33,531 nt of DNA from Flavobacteriales bacterium (GCA_009885545.1 VFKM01000135.1:1-33531), one strand, 5' to 3'; positions 17,225-26,144 are shown, counted from the first letter of the stretch. Program-made: numbers and translations. Notes: generated from the letters alone by a model not told the origin.

Positions 17225-18028
17225 ATGAAATCATTTTATACACTGTTAGCGTTTTCAATATTACTGGCTTCTTGTGGCACATCGAATTCTGTTACTTCAA
17301 ATCATTTTCTTCAAAAAAGAAAATACACGAGTGGTTGGCATTTTAACAATCAACAAAGAGAAGTTTCTTCAAATAATGAATCAAAAAGAGAAAATAAAAC
17401 TACAGATGTATCTTTAAATTCAACAATCAATTTGGGGGAATCAACTTCAAATTTAATTGAATTTAGATCTTCAGTTCAAGAAGAATGTGACACAATAATT
17501 CTAAATGATGGCAAAATTGTTCGTGCAAAGATAATTAGTACATCCGATTCAACAATTCAATATACCAAATGTGAAAGTGATGATCCAACAGAATTCACAA
17601 TGGACAAACATAATGTTAAAGCACTTCAATATGGAAATGGGAAATTTGAATTTGTAAAACATTATAATTCACAAGAAGCTCACAAACTTGAATTAGACCA
17701 ACGAGAAATTGACAAAAAAAAGGGTATAGAAGCTCAAGAAAAAGAATGGATGATTCGAAATAACACCAATATAACCAAAAAGGAACTAAAAGAAAAACTA
17801 AAATTGGAAACAAGTCTTGTTTTAATAATGGGTTTTCTTTTTATACTTTGTTTGATTTTAAGTTTTGTATCAGCTGTAGCATCGACAGCTGGGGGTTTAC
17901 CTTCTTATATATTCTTGATTCTATTAGTATTAACAATACTTTTTCTTATTGCTTTCTTTGTTGCTATAAAACACAGGCAAAATAAGAAAGAAATTTTACT
18001 CAATGGAGAAAAAGTTGAAAAGGACTAA
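17225..18028 (+). CDS. Membrane lipoprotein, tandem paralogue 2
   Basis: A 267-residue paralogue of the preceding gene. The ATG at 17225 places the lipobox (ILLASC, Cys17) exactly as in paralogue 1; a GTG at 17192 would add an N-terminal extension that spoils the signal. The order is the same: the QKRKYTSGWHFN motif (about 30-41), a polar linker, the CDTIILNDGKIVR beta domain (about 90-150), then a longer charged, helical segment (EIDKKKGIEAQEKEW, about 160-195) and two hydrophobic helices (about 198-220 and 225-245). The C-terminal tail is hydrophilic (RQNKKEILLNGEKVEKD). Lipidation plus two membrane helices suggests retention in the inner membrane, though a sorting signal cannot be proven. 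Function unknown. It arose by tandem duplication. Confidence 0.82.
   Translation: MKSFYTLLAFSILLASCGTSNSVTSNHFLQKRKYTSGWHFNNQQREVSSNNESKRENKTTDVSLNSTINLGESTSNLIEFRSSVQEECDTIILNDGKIVRAKIISTSDSTIQYTKCESDDPTEFTMDKHNVKALQYGNGKFEFVKHYNSQEAHKLELDQREIDKKKGIEAQEKEWMIRNNTNITKKELKEKLKLETSLVLIMGFLFILCLILSFVSAVASTAGGLPSYIFLILLVLTILFLIAFFVAIKHRQNKKEILLNGEKVEKD
17291..17371 (+). repeat. Direct repeat copy 2: 81-base block encoding the same 27 residues
   Basis: Partner of 16386-16466. The offset between copies is 905 bases, equal to the distance between the two start codons, so the N-terminal thirds align without gaps. Confidence 0.9.
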
Positions 18029-18176
18029 TCACTAAAATCATTTTTTTTCATTTGAGCAGAATTGATATATTTACCCCAATATTAAAATAAATCTGAGTTT
18101 CAAAGAAATCTTGTCAGAATATTCGAAGACTTTTGAATAACCATTATTTTGTTTATCTTTAATAAAAACAATTAAA

Positions 18177-19319
18177 ATGAAACTACTACTTATTACTTTT
18201 GCTTTCTTTTCTTTTCTCACATTATCATTCTCTCAACAAACAATCAACGGGAGCATCACTCACGGAGGTCTAACGAGAACTTATATTTTATATGTTCCGG
18301 CAAGTTATTCTGCGAGCGCTCCTGCCCCACTGGTTTTTAATTTCCATGGATATACAAGTAATGCAACTCAACAAATGTTTTATGGTGATTTTCGTCCAAT
18401 TGCAGATACTGCTGGTTTTCTATTAGTCCATCCGATGGGAACCTTAGATGGTTCTAGTCAACCTTATTGGAATTCTGGTTGGGGAGGAACTGTTGATGAT
18501 ATAGGCTTCACTTCAGCACTAATTGATTCACTCTCATTAGACTATTCTATTAATCAAAATCGTATTTTTAGTACAGGAATGTCGAATGGTGGTTTTATGA
18601 GTTATACATTAGCTTGTGAACTCAGTTCTCGTATAGCGGCAATTGCTTCCGTAACAGGGGCATTCAATGTAAATCAAATTTTAACTTGCAACCCTTCTCA
18701 TCCGATGCCTGTAATGGAAATACATGGAACAGCTGATGGAACAGTTCCTTACAATGGTTCATCATGGATAGAATCAACAAGTAATACTCTTTCTTATTGG
18801 TCAACATTCAACAATTGTGATGTACCCGCAATCATGACAGCAGTTCCAAATATTAATTTAACTGATGGTTGTACTGCTGAGCATTACATAAATTCTAATG
18901 GCTTAAACGGTGTTGATGTTGAACATTATAAAATTATTGGTGGGGCGCATACTTGGCCGGGATCATCAATAACGGCAGGTGTTACAAATAGAGACATTGA
19001 TGCTTCTGTAAAAATTTGGGAATTCTTTATGCAATACGACATCAATGGAAAAATCGGATATACTGGGTTGAGTAGTATTAATACTGAAGGATCTTTAACA
19101 GTTTATCCAAATCCGACTTTCAAAGACCTGTCTATTAAAGGTTTAGAAAATTTAACTAATGCTTCTGTTATTCAAATCACAAATATTTCTGGATGTAGTG
19201 TTAAGTCTATTGAAAATTTCGATGAGACAATCGATGTTTCAGCGCTTGAGGAAGGGATTTATTTTCTCTCTTTTTTAAATGGAATAAAAACAGAAACTAT
19301 TCGTTTTATAAAGTTATAA
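18177..19319 (+). CDS. Secreted PHB-depolymerase/feruloyl-esterase-like hydrolase with T9SS type A sorting domain
   Basis: A 380-residue alpha/beta-hydrolase. The signal peptide is MKLLLITFAFFSFLTLSFS. The esterase domain covers about 25-285 with an oxyanion-hole motif FNFHGYTS, nucleophile Ser136 in GMSNGG, acid Asp187 in HGTADGTVPY and His258 in GGAHTWPG, a complete triad in the order of the LpqC/PHB-depolymerase family. Those enzymes split short polyester, feruloyl or acetyl-xylan esters; the substrate is not predictable. A YPNPTFK type A sorting domain (about 305-380) sends it through T9SS. It is separated from neighbours by intergenic regions of over 100 bases, so it is probably its own unit. 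Confidence 0.9.
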   Translation: MKLLLITFAFFSFLTLSFSQQTINGSITHGGLTRTYILYVPASYSASAPAPLVFNFHGYTSNATQQMFYGDFRPIADTAGFLLVHPMGTLDGSSQPYWNSGWGGTVDDIGFTSALIDSLSLDYSINQNRIFSTGMSNGGFMSYTLACELSSRIAAIASVTGAFNVNQILTCNPSHPMPVMEIHGTADGTVPYNGSSWIESTSNTLSYWSTFNNCDVPAIMTAVPNINLTDGCTAEHYINSNGLNGVDVEHYKIIGGAHTWPGSSITAGVTNRDIDASVKIWEFFMQYDINGKIGYTGLSSINTEGSLTVYPNPTFKDLSIKGLENLTNASVIQITNISGCSVKSIENFDETIDVSALEEGIYFLSFLNGIKTETIRFIKL

Positions 19320-19378
19320 CTGCGTTTTTAATTTCATTTAGATTATAGAAATCTTTTAAAATTAACAGTCAAAACAAC

Positions 19379-19407
19379 TTGTTTTAAAATTTTAACGTCT
19401 AATTTTG
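19379..19407 (+). promoter_or_regulatory. Bacteroidota-type promoter (TTG-N18-TAATTTTG) for the PKD protein gene
   Basis: TTG (19379-19381) and TAATTTTG (19400-19407) match the phylum's -33/-7 consensus with an 18-base spacer. Transcription would start near 19414, leaving a leader of about 23 bases to the ATG at 19437. Confidence 0.6.
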
Positions 19408-19436
19408 ACGTTCCATATAAATGGATTTCTTACATT

Positions 19437-22400
19437 ATGAAATATACTTTTTTTCTCTTTCTATTGTCGTTTTTAAGTCTAAATGTTAATTGTCAATTAA
19501 ATGTCAATTTTTCGGCAACGCCACTGACTCTTTGTGTCGGAAATACTGTGACATTTACTGACTTATCAACTAATGTAGGTGGTCCTGTTATTTCTTGGTC
19601 ATGGAATTTTGGGGATGGAATCACATCAACCTTGCAGAATCCAAGCCATATTTATTCTGTACCTGGAACATATAACATTACCTTAACGGCTTCAAACGGG
19701 ACAATTTCTATTGCAGAAGTTAAAGCAAATTATATAATTGTAAACCCATTACCTATAGTTAGTTTTTCTACTCCATTGAGTAGTTGTTCTGTTCCTTATG
19801 CTCCAGTTTTTAGCTCTGTCACTCCAAGTAGTGGAACCTATAGTTATAATTGGAGTTTTGGCAACGGTCAAACTTCAACTAGTCAAATACCCACAACCGC
19901 AAATTACACAACGACAGGCGTTTTCAACTCAATTTTAACTGTAACTAATACAACTACAGGATGTATTAATTCCTTTGAACAAGAGATTACTGTGAATGAT
20001 TATAATGCTGATTTTTCAATGAGTACTGACACCATTTGTGCTGGTCAAAATATTGTTTTTCAAGATTTGTCATCAAACGGAGTGAATAATTGGGCATGGA
20101 ATTTCGGTAATAGTTTGACAAGCACTTTGCAAAATCCTTCTCCTATATATCCAATTGCAGGATCGTATACCGTAACACTTACATCGCAAAATACGACAAT
20201 AGGATGTTCTGGCACGCAGACACAAAATATAGTAGTATTGCCCTTGCCTCTTCCAAGTTTTACTGGCACACCTTTAATTGGTTGTGATCCATTACAAGTT
20301 GATTTTACTAATACATCTGCTGGAACGGGAACCTTTAATTGGGATTTTGGAAATGGTGCGACTTTTACTGGACAAAACCCTCCTACTCAAACTTATTTGA
20401 GCACAGGCACTTATAATGTTTCATTATCTCAAACAGACGCAAATGGCTGTGTGAATTCTATCGTTAATGCTAATTATATTGTTGTATCTCCTTTAATTCC
20501 AAATTTTGAATCGGATGTTTTTGATGGATGTGAAATACTTGAGGTTCAATTCTCAGATCTTTCAATTTCACCCAATACAGTTGATAATCCAATTACAAGT
20601 TGGGAATGGGATTTTGGAAATGGAAATACCTTTTTAGGGCAAAATCCACCTTTGCAGATGTATTCAGAGGGAGTTTATTCCGTAACACTAACAATTTCGA
20701 CTGATGCTGGCTGTACCGAAACAATTACATTAATTGATTATATCAAAGTTGGTATTCCACCAGTCGTATCATTCACGTATACTCCAATAATTGACTGCGC
20801 AAAATCTGAGTTTGAATTTACTAGTACTACAGTGATTCCGCCAGGATATGGCCCAGATGATGTTACTTGGGATTGGGATTTTGGAGATGAAAGTGGCACG
20901 AGTACACTCGAAATGCCGACTTATAATTATCCAGTTGACACAGGCTATTTTGATGTTCAACTTATTGTATCATTCCGGGGTTGCAGTGATACATTACTTG
21001 TTCCAAATGCAGTTTATATAAAAGCACCTATTGCTTTATTCAGCCCAGCTCAAACTTTATATTGTAATCCGACGTTGCCATTGACAGTTGATTTTACAGA
21101 TAACGCTATTTTAGGTGAAGATTCGGATAATGTTGAAATGATTTGGACTTGGGGTGATGGCAATTCGGACGTTTTAGTTTCACCTGCCTTATTCACAGAC
21201 CCTGATCAAGGTTCTATGTCGCACACATATAACAGTTTTGGAACGTATGAAATTCAACAACTTATACATAATTACACAACTGGATGTGATGACAGTATTA
21301 CGCAGGTAATTAATGTTTCATTTATCGAATCGGATTTTATCGTTTCAAATGATTCTGTGTGTAGAACAAACACCTTTGATTTAACAAATACATCTAATTC
21401 TTCTCACCCCATTACACTATTTGAATACGATATGGGCAATGGGACTATATTATCTGGAGCAAATCAAACTCCATCTTATAACGTTTCTGGAACGTATGAC
21501 ATCACACTTAATATTACGAATAATGTTGGTTGTACTTCTTCGCTAATATTTAATGATTTAGTAGCCTTACAAGAACCAATTGCCCAAATCTCACCTTCTG
21601 CTACTGCAGGCTGTATTCCATTAAATGTAACCTTTACAAATAATTCTGCTATTGCTGGAAATGGGGTTGGATTAGACACGTTTAATTGGACTTTTGATGA
21701 TGGTAGTGTTCAGGTTACAAACAACACATTTGAGAGTACTTCTTATAATTTTACTACAACAGGAAGTTTTACTACAACATTAATCGCGACTGATGATTTT
21801 GGTTGTATTTCTGCACCACATACGATAACGACTGTAATAACCTCGCCGACAGCAGCTTTTACTGTTGATACTGTAGTTTGTAATTTGGAAAATTTCATTG
21901 CAAATAATAATTCAACTGATTTTACAAATTCTGAATGGTTTTTAAATGGTACAAGTGTTTCAACGCTTACAAATTATGCGATTCTATTTGACGAATTGAA
22001 TCCTGAAAATGCAACATCCATTTCAAACGATTTAACTCTAATTGTAACTGATATTAACGGCTGCACAGATACAAGTGAAACAACAATTGTAGTTTCCTTG
22101 CCACAAGCTAATGCTACTTATAATTTCACTGGTGCAAATGTAAATGGATCAGGTGGTTTTGATTGTCCACCAGTTTTTGCCGATTTAGAAGATAATTCGA
22201 CAGTTATGGGTAATATAGTTGGATGGCAATGGACTTTTGGTGATAACAACGGTTCTACCATTCAAAACCCTAGTAATACTTATGTTTTTGCTGGAACTTA
22301 TACTGCAAACCTTACTATAACTGACAACTTTGGTTGTACAGACATAGTAACATACACTGATTATTTAACTATTGGAGGACCTTCGATAGTTGTAGAATGG

Positions 22401-23171
22401 GCGAACATTGGTACTTTATGTCAACCTCAATTTGAATTTACACCTACTAACCCCGTGAATGTAGCCAATATAACATGGTTTATGGATAATGGGGATACTA
22501 TTAACAATTCTCAAGGGTTCAACTATTTTTATGATAATGCAGGGACTTATTTTCCTACAGCTTTAATTATTGATAACAATAACTGCGAGGTATTATATAC
22601 GATGGATCCAATTACATTGAATTTTACACCTATTGAAATAGGTTTTTCTGTTAATCCCAATCCAGTTCATGTTTATGACGAAATGGCTGTATCTGAAAAT
22701 TCAACAGGTGGTTCAGGCGGACTTGTTTCTTGGGATTGGACTTTTGGAGCAGATAATTTCACATTAAATTCCGGTGGAGGGTTAAATTATGAATGGCAGC
22801 TCCCTGGTCAATATCCCGTAACATTGGTCGTTACCGATGTATTAGGTTGTTCACAGGAAATGACCGTTATTGTTTTTGTTACTGCGGACTTATTTATTCC
22901 AAATGTCCTTACAGCTAACAATGATGGAACCAATGATATATTTATGCTTAAAGAACCTGTTTTCAGGAGCTATGATATAATTATTCTAAATCGATGGGGT
23001 AATATTGTTAGCGAATTATATGATCAGAGTGGATTATATCTTTGGGATGGTAAGGAACAATCAACTGGTGACAAATGCGTTGAAGGCACCTATTTCTATA
23101 AACTTACAGGAACTCAATACGATGGCGCCTTTATAGATAAACATGGAACAGTAACTCTTGTTGTGGATTAA
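19437..23171 (+). CDS. Giant PKD-repeat surface protein with gliding-motility/T9SS type B C-terminal domain
   Basis: A 1244-residue secreted protein with signal peptide MKYTFFLFLLSFLSLNVNC. It consists of about 13 PKD-like modules spaced roughly 80-98 residues apart, each marked by a WxWxFGdG-type motif: WSWNFGDG (about 53), YNWSFGNG (138), WAWNFGNS (220), FNWDFGNG (300), WEWDFGNG (389), WDWDFGDE (479), MIWTWGDG (568), then degenerate forms, WQWTFGDN (931) and WDWTFGAD (1100). The C-terminal about 90 residues (FIPNVLTANNDGTNDIF, ILNRWGNIV, YLWDGK, EGTYFYKL) form the gliding-motility-associated type B sorting domain, used by T9SS with PorP/SprF partners. None is encoded here. PKD modules are usually spacers or carbohydrate/protein-binding units, so an adhesin or surface filament is likely. 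A good promoter lies just upstream. Confidence 0.92.
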   Translation: MKYTFFLFLLSFLSLNVNCQLNVNFSATPLTLCVGNTVTFTDLSTNVGGPVISWSWNFGDGITSTLQNPSHIYSVPGTYNITLTASNGTISIAEVKANYIIVNPLPIVSFSTPLSSCSVPYAPVFSSVTPSSGTYSYNWSFGNGQTSTSQIPTTANYTTTGVFNSILTVTNTTTGCINSFEQEITVNDYNADFSMSTDTICAGQNIVFQDLSSNGVNNWAWNFGNSLTSTLQNPSPIYPIAGSYTVTLTSQNTTIGCSGTQTQNIVVLPLPLPSFTGTPLIGCDPLQVDFTNTSAGTGTFNWDFGNGATFTGQNPPTQTYLSTGTYNVSLSQTDANGCVNSIVNANYIVVSPLIPNFESDVFDGCEILEVQFSDLSISPNTVDNPITSWEWDFGNGNTFLGQNPPLQMYSEGVYSVTLTISTDAGCTETITLIDYIKVGIPPVVSFTYTPIIDCAKSEFEFTSTTVIPPGYGPDDVTWDWDFGDESGTSTLEMPTYNYPVDTGYFDVQLIVSFRGCSDTLLVPNAVYIKAPIALFSPAQTLYCNPTLPLTVDFTDNAILGEDSDNVEMIWTWGDGNSDVLVSPALFTDPDQGSMSHTYNSFGTYEIQQLIHNYTTGCDDSITQVINVSFIESDFIVSNDSVCRTNTFDLTNTSNSSHPITLFEYDMGNGTILSGANQTPSYNVSGTYDITLNITNNVGCTSSLIFNDLVALQEPIAQISPSATAGCIPLNVTFTNNSAIAGNGVGLDTFNWTFDDGSVQVTNNTFESTSYNFTTTGSFTTTLIATDDFGCISAPHTITTVITSPTAAFTVDTVVCNLENFIANNNSTDFTNSEWFLNGTSVSTLTNYAILFDELNPENATSISNDLTLIVTDINGCTDTSETTIVVSLPQANATYNFTGANVNGSGGFDCPPVFADLEDNSTVMGNIVGWQWTFGDNNGSTIQNPSNTYVFAGTYTANLTITDNFGCTDIVTYTDYLTIGGPSIVVEWANIGTLCQPQFEFTPTNPVNVANITWFMDNGDTINNSQGFNYFYDNAGTYFPTALIIDNNNCEVLYTMDPITLNFTPIEIGFSVNPNPVHVYDEMAVSENSTGGSGGLVSWDWTFGADNFTLNSGGGLNYEWQLPGQYPVTLVVTDVLGCSQEMTVIVFVTADLFIPNVLTANNDGTNDIFMLKEPVFRSYDIIILNRWGNIVSELYDQSGLYLWDGKEQSTGDKCVEGTYFYKLTGTQYDGAFIDKHGTVTLVVD

Positions 23172-23211
23172 TTCCTTCTTGTTCAATTTAATATTGACTT
23201 TCATAAAAAAA

Positions 23212-23272
23212 TAAGAACAATAAAATTTTCAGGTTCAATTTATATATGTATAACTAATTTTATTTGTTCTTA
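23212..23272. repeat. Inverted repeat between convergent genes, possible terminator
   Basis: A 16-base arm (23212-23227) pairs with 23256-23272 with one bulged T, around a 28-base AT-rich loop. The right arm contains the stop codon of the desaturase-family gene. The arms are AT-rich and the loop is long, so terminator function is uncertain. Confidence 0.35.
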
Positions 23273-24144
23273 AATGGTTCTATTTGTTGTTCAAAGAAAT
23301 TAGAAGGGTATCTTTCAACACCATCAAATCCTAATTCAATATCTCTCCCATCTGTTGGAATATAATTCGTTTTGAATAGGTAATCCCAACAACTTAAGGA
23401 GATTCCAAAATTGACACCAGTTAAACGGTCCTGAGGTAATTCTTTCACGTGGTGCCAAATATGCATTTTAGGATTGTTAATAACGTATTTCAATAGACCA
23501 TAATCCCATCCTAAATTTGCATGATTTAAATGCCCAATTAATGTCCCAATCATATACACATAAAATCCGTGTTCTAATTTGAAATTAAGAATGTAGGACA
23601 TAACAACAAATCCGATTAGCTGATACACTACATTTTCCATAAAATGATAACGTAAATGAGCGGCAAAACCCATTTCACGAACTGAATGATGTAATTTATG
23701 AAAACGCCATAAAATTGGAAGTTTATGAAGCAATCTGTGAATGCACCATTGCACAAAATCCCGCATTAAGAAGAATGTAATTATTTGCAGCCATACAGGA
23801 AAGTATTTAAAGAAATCAAAGAGATATCTCCTTGGCAGTCCGATTGAACCCATTAATTCAGAAAATAAAGCTGCCGTTGTATTGCACAATGCTGCAAAAA
23901 TGATTAATCCAAACAAAAAGTAATTGAAAAACATATAAAATGCATCTATCCAAAAGTCTTTTCTAAGAACAGATTGATTCTTTCTCCAAGGTAAACATAT
24001 TTCAATAATCCATATTCCAAGGGAGAGAAAGATCAACAGATAAAATGCACTTATTCCATCTGAAAAAGGGTGAGTAATCTGATTTACAAGGTTATTCCAA
24101 CTACCTTTATATGCATTTTCGATTATTTGGGAAAGAGATGTCAA
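23260..24144 (-). CDS. Sterol desaturase / fatty acid hydroxylase family membrane protein
   Basis: A 294-residue polytopic membrane di-iron oxygenase. The His clusters are HRLLH (136-140), HKLHH (149-153), GHLNHA (205-208) and HIWHH (228-232), the eight-histidine pattern of the family, set between hydrophobic helices (about 33-50, 68-88, 115-128 and 172-205). Members hydroxylate or desaturate sterols, carotenoids, fatty acids or alkylglycerols; the substrate here is unknown, lipid modification being most likely. There is no ATG near the start: a TTG at 24144 is the best choice, because an in-frame stop lies five codons upstream and no Met occurs before the first helix. The leader holds ACTC/TATAACTC micro-repeats. 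The gene is convergent with the PKD gene and divergent from the rhodanese gene. Confidence 0.88.
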   Translation of the reverse strand: MTSLSQIIENAYKGSWNNLVNQITHPFSDGISAFYLLIFLSLGIWIIEICLPWRKNQSVLRKDFWIDAFYMFFNYFLFGLIIFAALCNTTAALFSELMGSIGLPRRYLFDFFKYFPVWLQIITFFLMRDFVQWCIHRLLHKLPILWRFHKLHHSVREMGFAAHLRYHFMENVVYQLIGFVVMSYILNFKLEHGFYVYMIGTLIGHLNHANLGWDYGLLKYVINNPKMHIWHHVKELPQDRLTGVNFGISLSCWDYLFKTNYIPTDGRDIELGFDGVERYPSNFFEQQIEPFKNK

Positions 24145-24171
24145 AAGAGTTATGAGTTATAAGAGTTGAGT
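24145..24171. repeat. AACTC/ATAACTC micro-repeats in the leader of the desaturase-family gene
   Basis: On the minus strand the leader just before the TTG start reads as four AACTC units, two of them in TATAACTC/CATAACTC form. They overlap the likely ribosome-binding region. No known element is recognised. Confidence 0.4.
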
Positions 24172-24276
24172 TTAAAACTGATTGTTAATGCGTTTCACAA
24201 ATTTATTGATTTCTATGGAAATAAAATGGAATTGTTGAAAATGTTATTTTTACAAAATCAATACTCTTAAAGACCA

Positions 24277-25188
24277 ATGCACAAGTTAACCACTTTTCAT
24301 TTTCTTATTTTACTTTTTACACTATTTTCATGCGGTAATAATGCAAACACAATTATTATCGATCCAGCTGCAATTTATGCTAAAAAAATAATTGAAGTCA
24401 ATGAACTGGAGTTTTTTCAAGATGATTATCACCTAAAGATAATCGACCTTCGACCAAAAGATAAATTTGAAAAGGGCCACATTAATGGAGCAATAAGGCT
24501 TTCAAGAAAAGATTTCGAAGACACAACTTCATCCATTGAAGGAACGATGGCCACAAAGAGTCAAATGGAAAATTTATTAAGCGCTTGCGGAATTAAAAAT
24601 ACTGATTTTATTGTTATTTATGACGGAAAAGGAAATCCAGACGCTTGCCGATTACTTTGGATTTTAGATCATTATGGTCATAAAAATAAAGCTATACTTG
24701 ATGGCGGGTTTGTTGCCTGGAAAGCAAATGGTAATCCATTATCGAAAACAATCAATACGATTAAAGTATCAAATTATATTTTTAATGTAAAACAAAACAT
24801 TCACTATGCTTCTTTAATGGATGTAAAAAAAGCTATTTCCGATACCAATTATTGTATTATCGATGTAAGAAGTATTGAAGAGTTTTCAGGCAAAGAACTC
24901 AAAGGGGACGTTAAACGCGGCGGTCATATCCCCTCTTGTATTCATATTGATTATGACAAAAACATAGACCATACAAATACTTATAAATTCAAATCAATTG
25001 TTGAATTGAAAAAGCTCTATTCTTCAATTTCTAAAGAAAAGAAAATCATAGTTTATTGTCATTCAGGGGTAAGATCGGCTTTAACAACATTTGTATTGAC
25101 TGAAATTTTAGATTATCCACATGTTCAGAATTATGATGGTTCTTGGATTGAATGGAGTTCAAAAATTGAGTTACCTATTGAAAATTAA
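24277..25188 (+). CDS. Lipoprotein with tandem rhodanese domains (sulfurtransferase)
   Basis: A 303-residue sulfurtransferase of the thiosulfate/3-mercaptopyruvate type. A lipoprotein signal (LLFTLFSC, Cys19) predicts a membrane-anchored periplasmic or surface form, whereas most relatives are cytoplasmic. The first rhodanese domain (about 40-160, LKIIDLRPKDKFEKGHINGA) is probably structural because Asp116 stands where the active Cys would be (IYDGKGN). The second domain (about 180-300, CIIDVRSIEEFSG) has the active loop CHSGVRS with Cys261. The loop differs from the CRKGVT and CGSGVT forms of classical enzymes, so the donor is uncertain. The methyltransferase gene starts 3 bases after its stop codon, so the two form an operon. 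Confidence 0.9.
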   Translation: MHKLTTFHFLILLFTLFSCGNNANTIIIDPAAIYAKKIIEVNELEFFQDDYHLKIIDLRPKDKFEKGHINGAIRLSRKDFEDTTSSIEGTMATKSQMENLLSACGIKNTDFIVIYDGKGNPDACRLLWILDHYGHKNKAILDGGFVAWKANGNPLSKTINTIKVSNYIFNVKQNIHYASLMDVKKAISDTNYCIIDVRSIEEFSGKELKGDVKRGGHIPSCIHIDYDKNIDHTNTYKFKSIVELKKLYSSISKEKKIIVYCHSGVRSALTTFVLTEILDYPHVQNYDGSWIEWSSKIELPIEN

Positions 25189-25191
25189 AAA

Positions 25192-25992
25192 ATGAAAAAG
25201 GAAGAAAATTATATCGAAATAAACAAGCAATCTTGGAACAAGAAGACTGCTATTCATTTAACATCTGAGTTTTATGATGTTGATGGATTTCTAAAAGGTA
25301 ATACTTCATTAAAATCTATTGAATTAGAGCTGCTCGGAGATATCAATGGAAAGAGTGTTCTGCATCTGCAATGTCATTTTGGTCAAGACACACTTTCATT
25401 AGGACGAATCGGTGGTGAAGTTACTGGGGTCGATTTAGCCGACAAAGCCATTGAAAGCGCAAAAGAATTAGCATTAAAAACGGGAGTTGATGCTACTTTT
25501 ATTCGTTGTGACCTTTATGATTTACCTCAACATTTAAACAAACAATTTGACATCGTATTTACAAGTTATGGAACAATTGGATGGCTACCCGATTTAGATA
25601 AATGGGCGAAGATTGTTTCAACTTTTCTTAAACCAAATGGTAAATTTATTTTTGTTGAATTCCATCCAGTAGTTTGGATGTTTGATGATAATTTCGATAA
25701 AATCGGTTACAACTACTTTAATTCGGGGCCAATTGTTGAAACATACAATGGCACTTATGCCGATAAAACAGCAGATCTTTCTCAAGAATATGTCATGTGG
25801 AATCACGGTATAAGTGAAGTAGTAAATTCATTAATCAAAAATGATCTTGATATCAATTCCTTAGATGAGTTCGATTATTCTCCTTATAACTGTTTCAGTG
25901 AAACTGTCGAGTTTGAACAAGGTAAATTTAGGATCAAGCATTTAGGCAACAATATACCAATGGTCTATTCAATTGTTGGAACAAAAAAGTGA
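25192..25992 (+). CDS. Class I SAM-dependent methyltransferase
   Basis: A 266-residue cytoplasmic Rossmann-fold methyltransferase. Motif I is the variant LHLQCHFGQDTLSL (about 57-70), followed by the acidic residue of GVDLADKAIESAKEL, the FIRCDLYDLP motif and the FDIVFTSYGTIGWLPDL segment; this set marks a bacterial small-molecule methyltransferase group with unknown substrates. The ATG lies 3 bases after the rhodanese stop, showing tight co-expression. Coupling with a sulfurtransferase could mean a thiol or sulfide substrate, but this is a guess from context. The rhodanese is predicted to be exported and this protein is not, so direct contact is unlikely. Confidence 0.85.
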   Translation: MKKEENYIEINKQSWNKKTAIHLTSEFYDVDGFLKGNTSLKSIELELLGDINGKSVLHLQCHFGQDTLSLGRIGGEVTGVDLADKAIESAKELALKTGVDATFIRCDLYDLPQHLNKQFDIVFTSYGTIGWLPDLDKWAKIVSTFLKPNGKFIFVEFHPVVWMFDDNFDKIGYNYFNSGPIVETYNGTYADKTADLSQEYVMWNHGISEVVNSLIKNDLDINSLDEFDYSPYNCFSETVEFEQGKFRIKHLGNNIPMVYSIVGTKK

Positions 25993-26144
25993 ATAAATCC
26001 GTTTACTTGAGCTTAAAATCTTTGACTCTAAAACTAAATTTATATAAATTACACAGATCTGTTTCAAGATCAAAAACAAACTAGCAACACTAAAACTTTA
26101 AGGTTGAAAATTAATCTTATATTTATTCTCCAAAATTTCAATTT

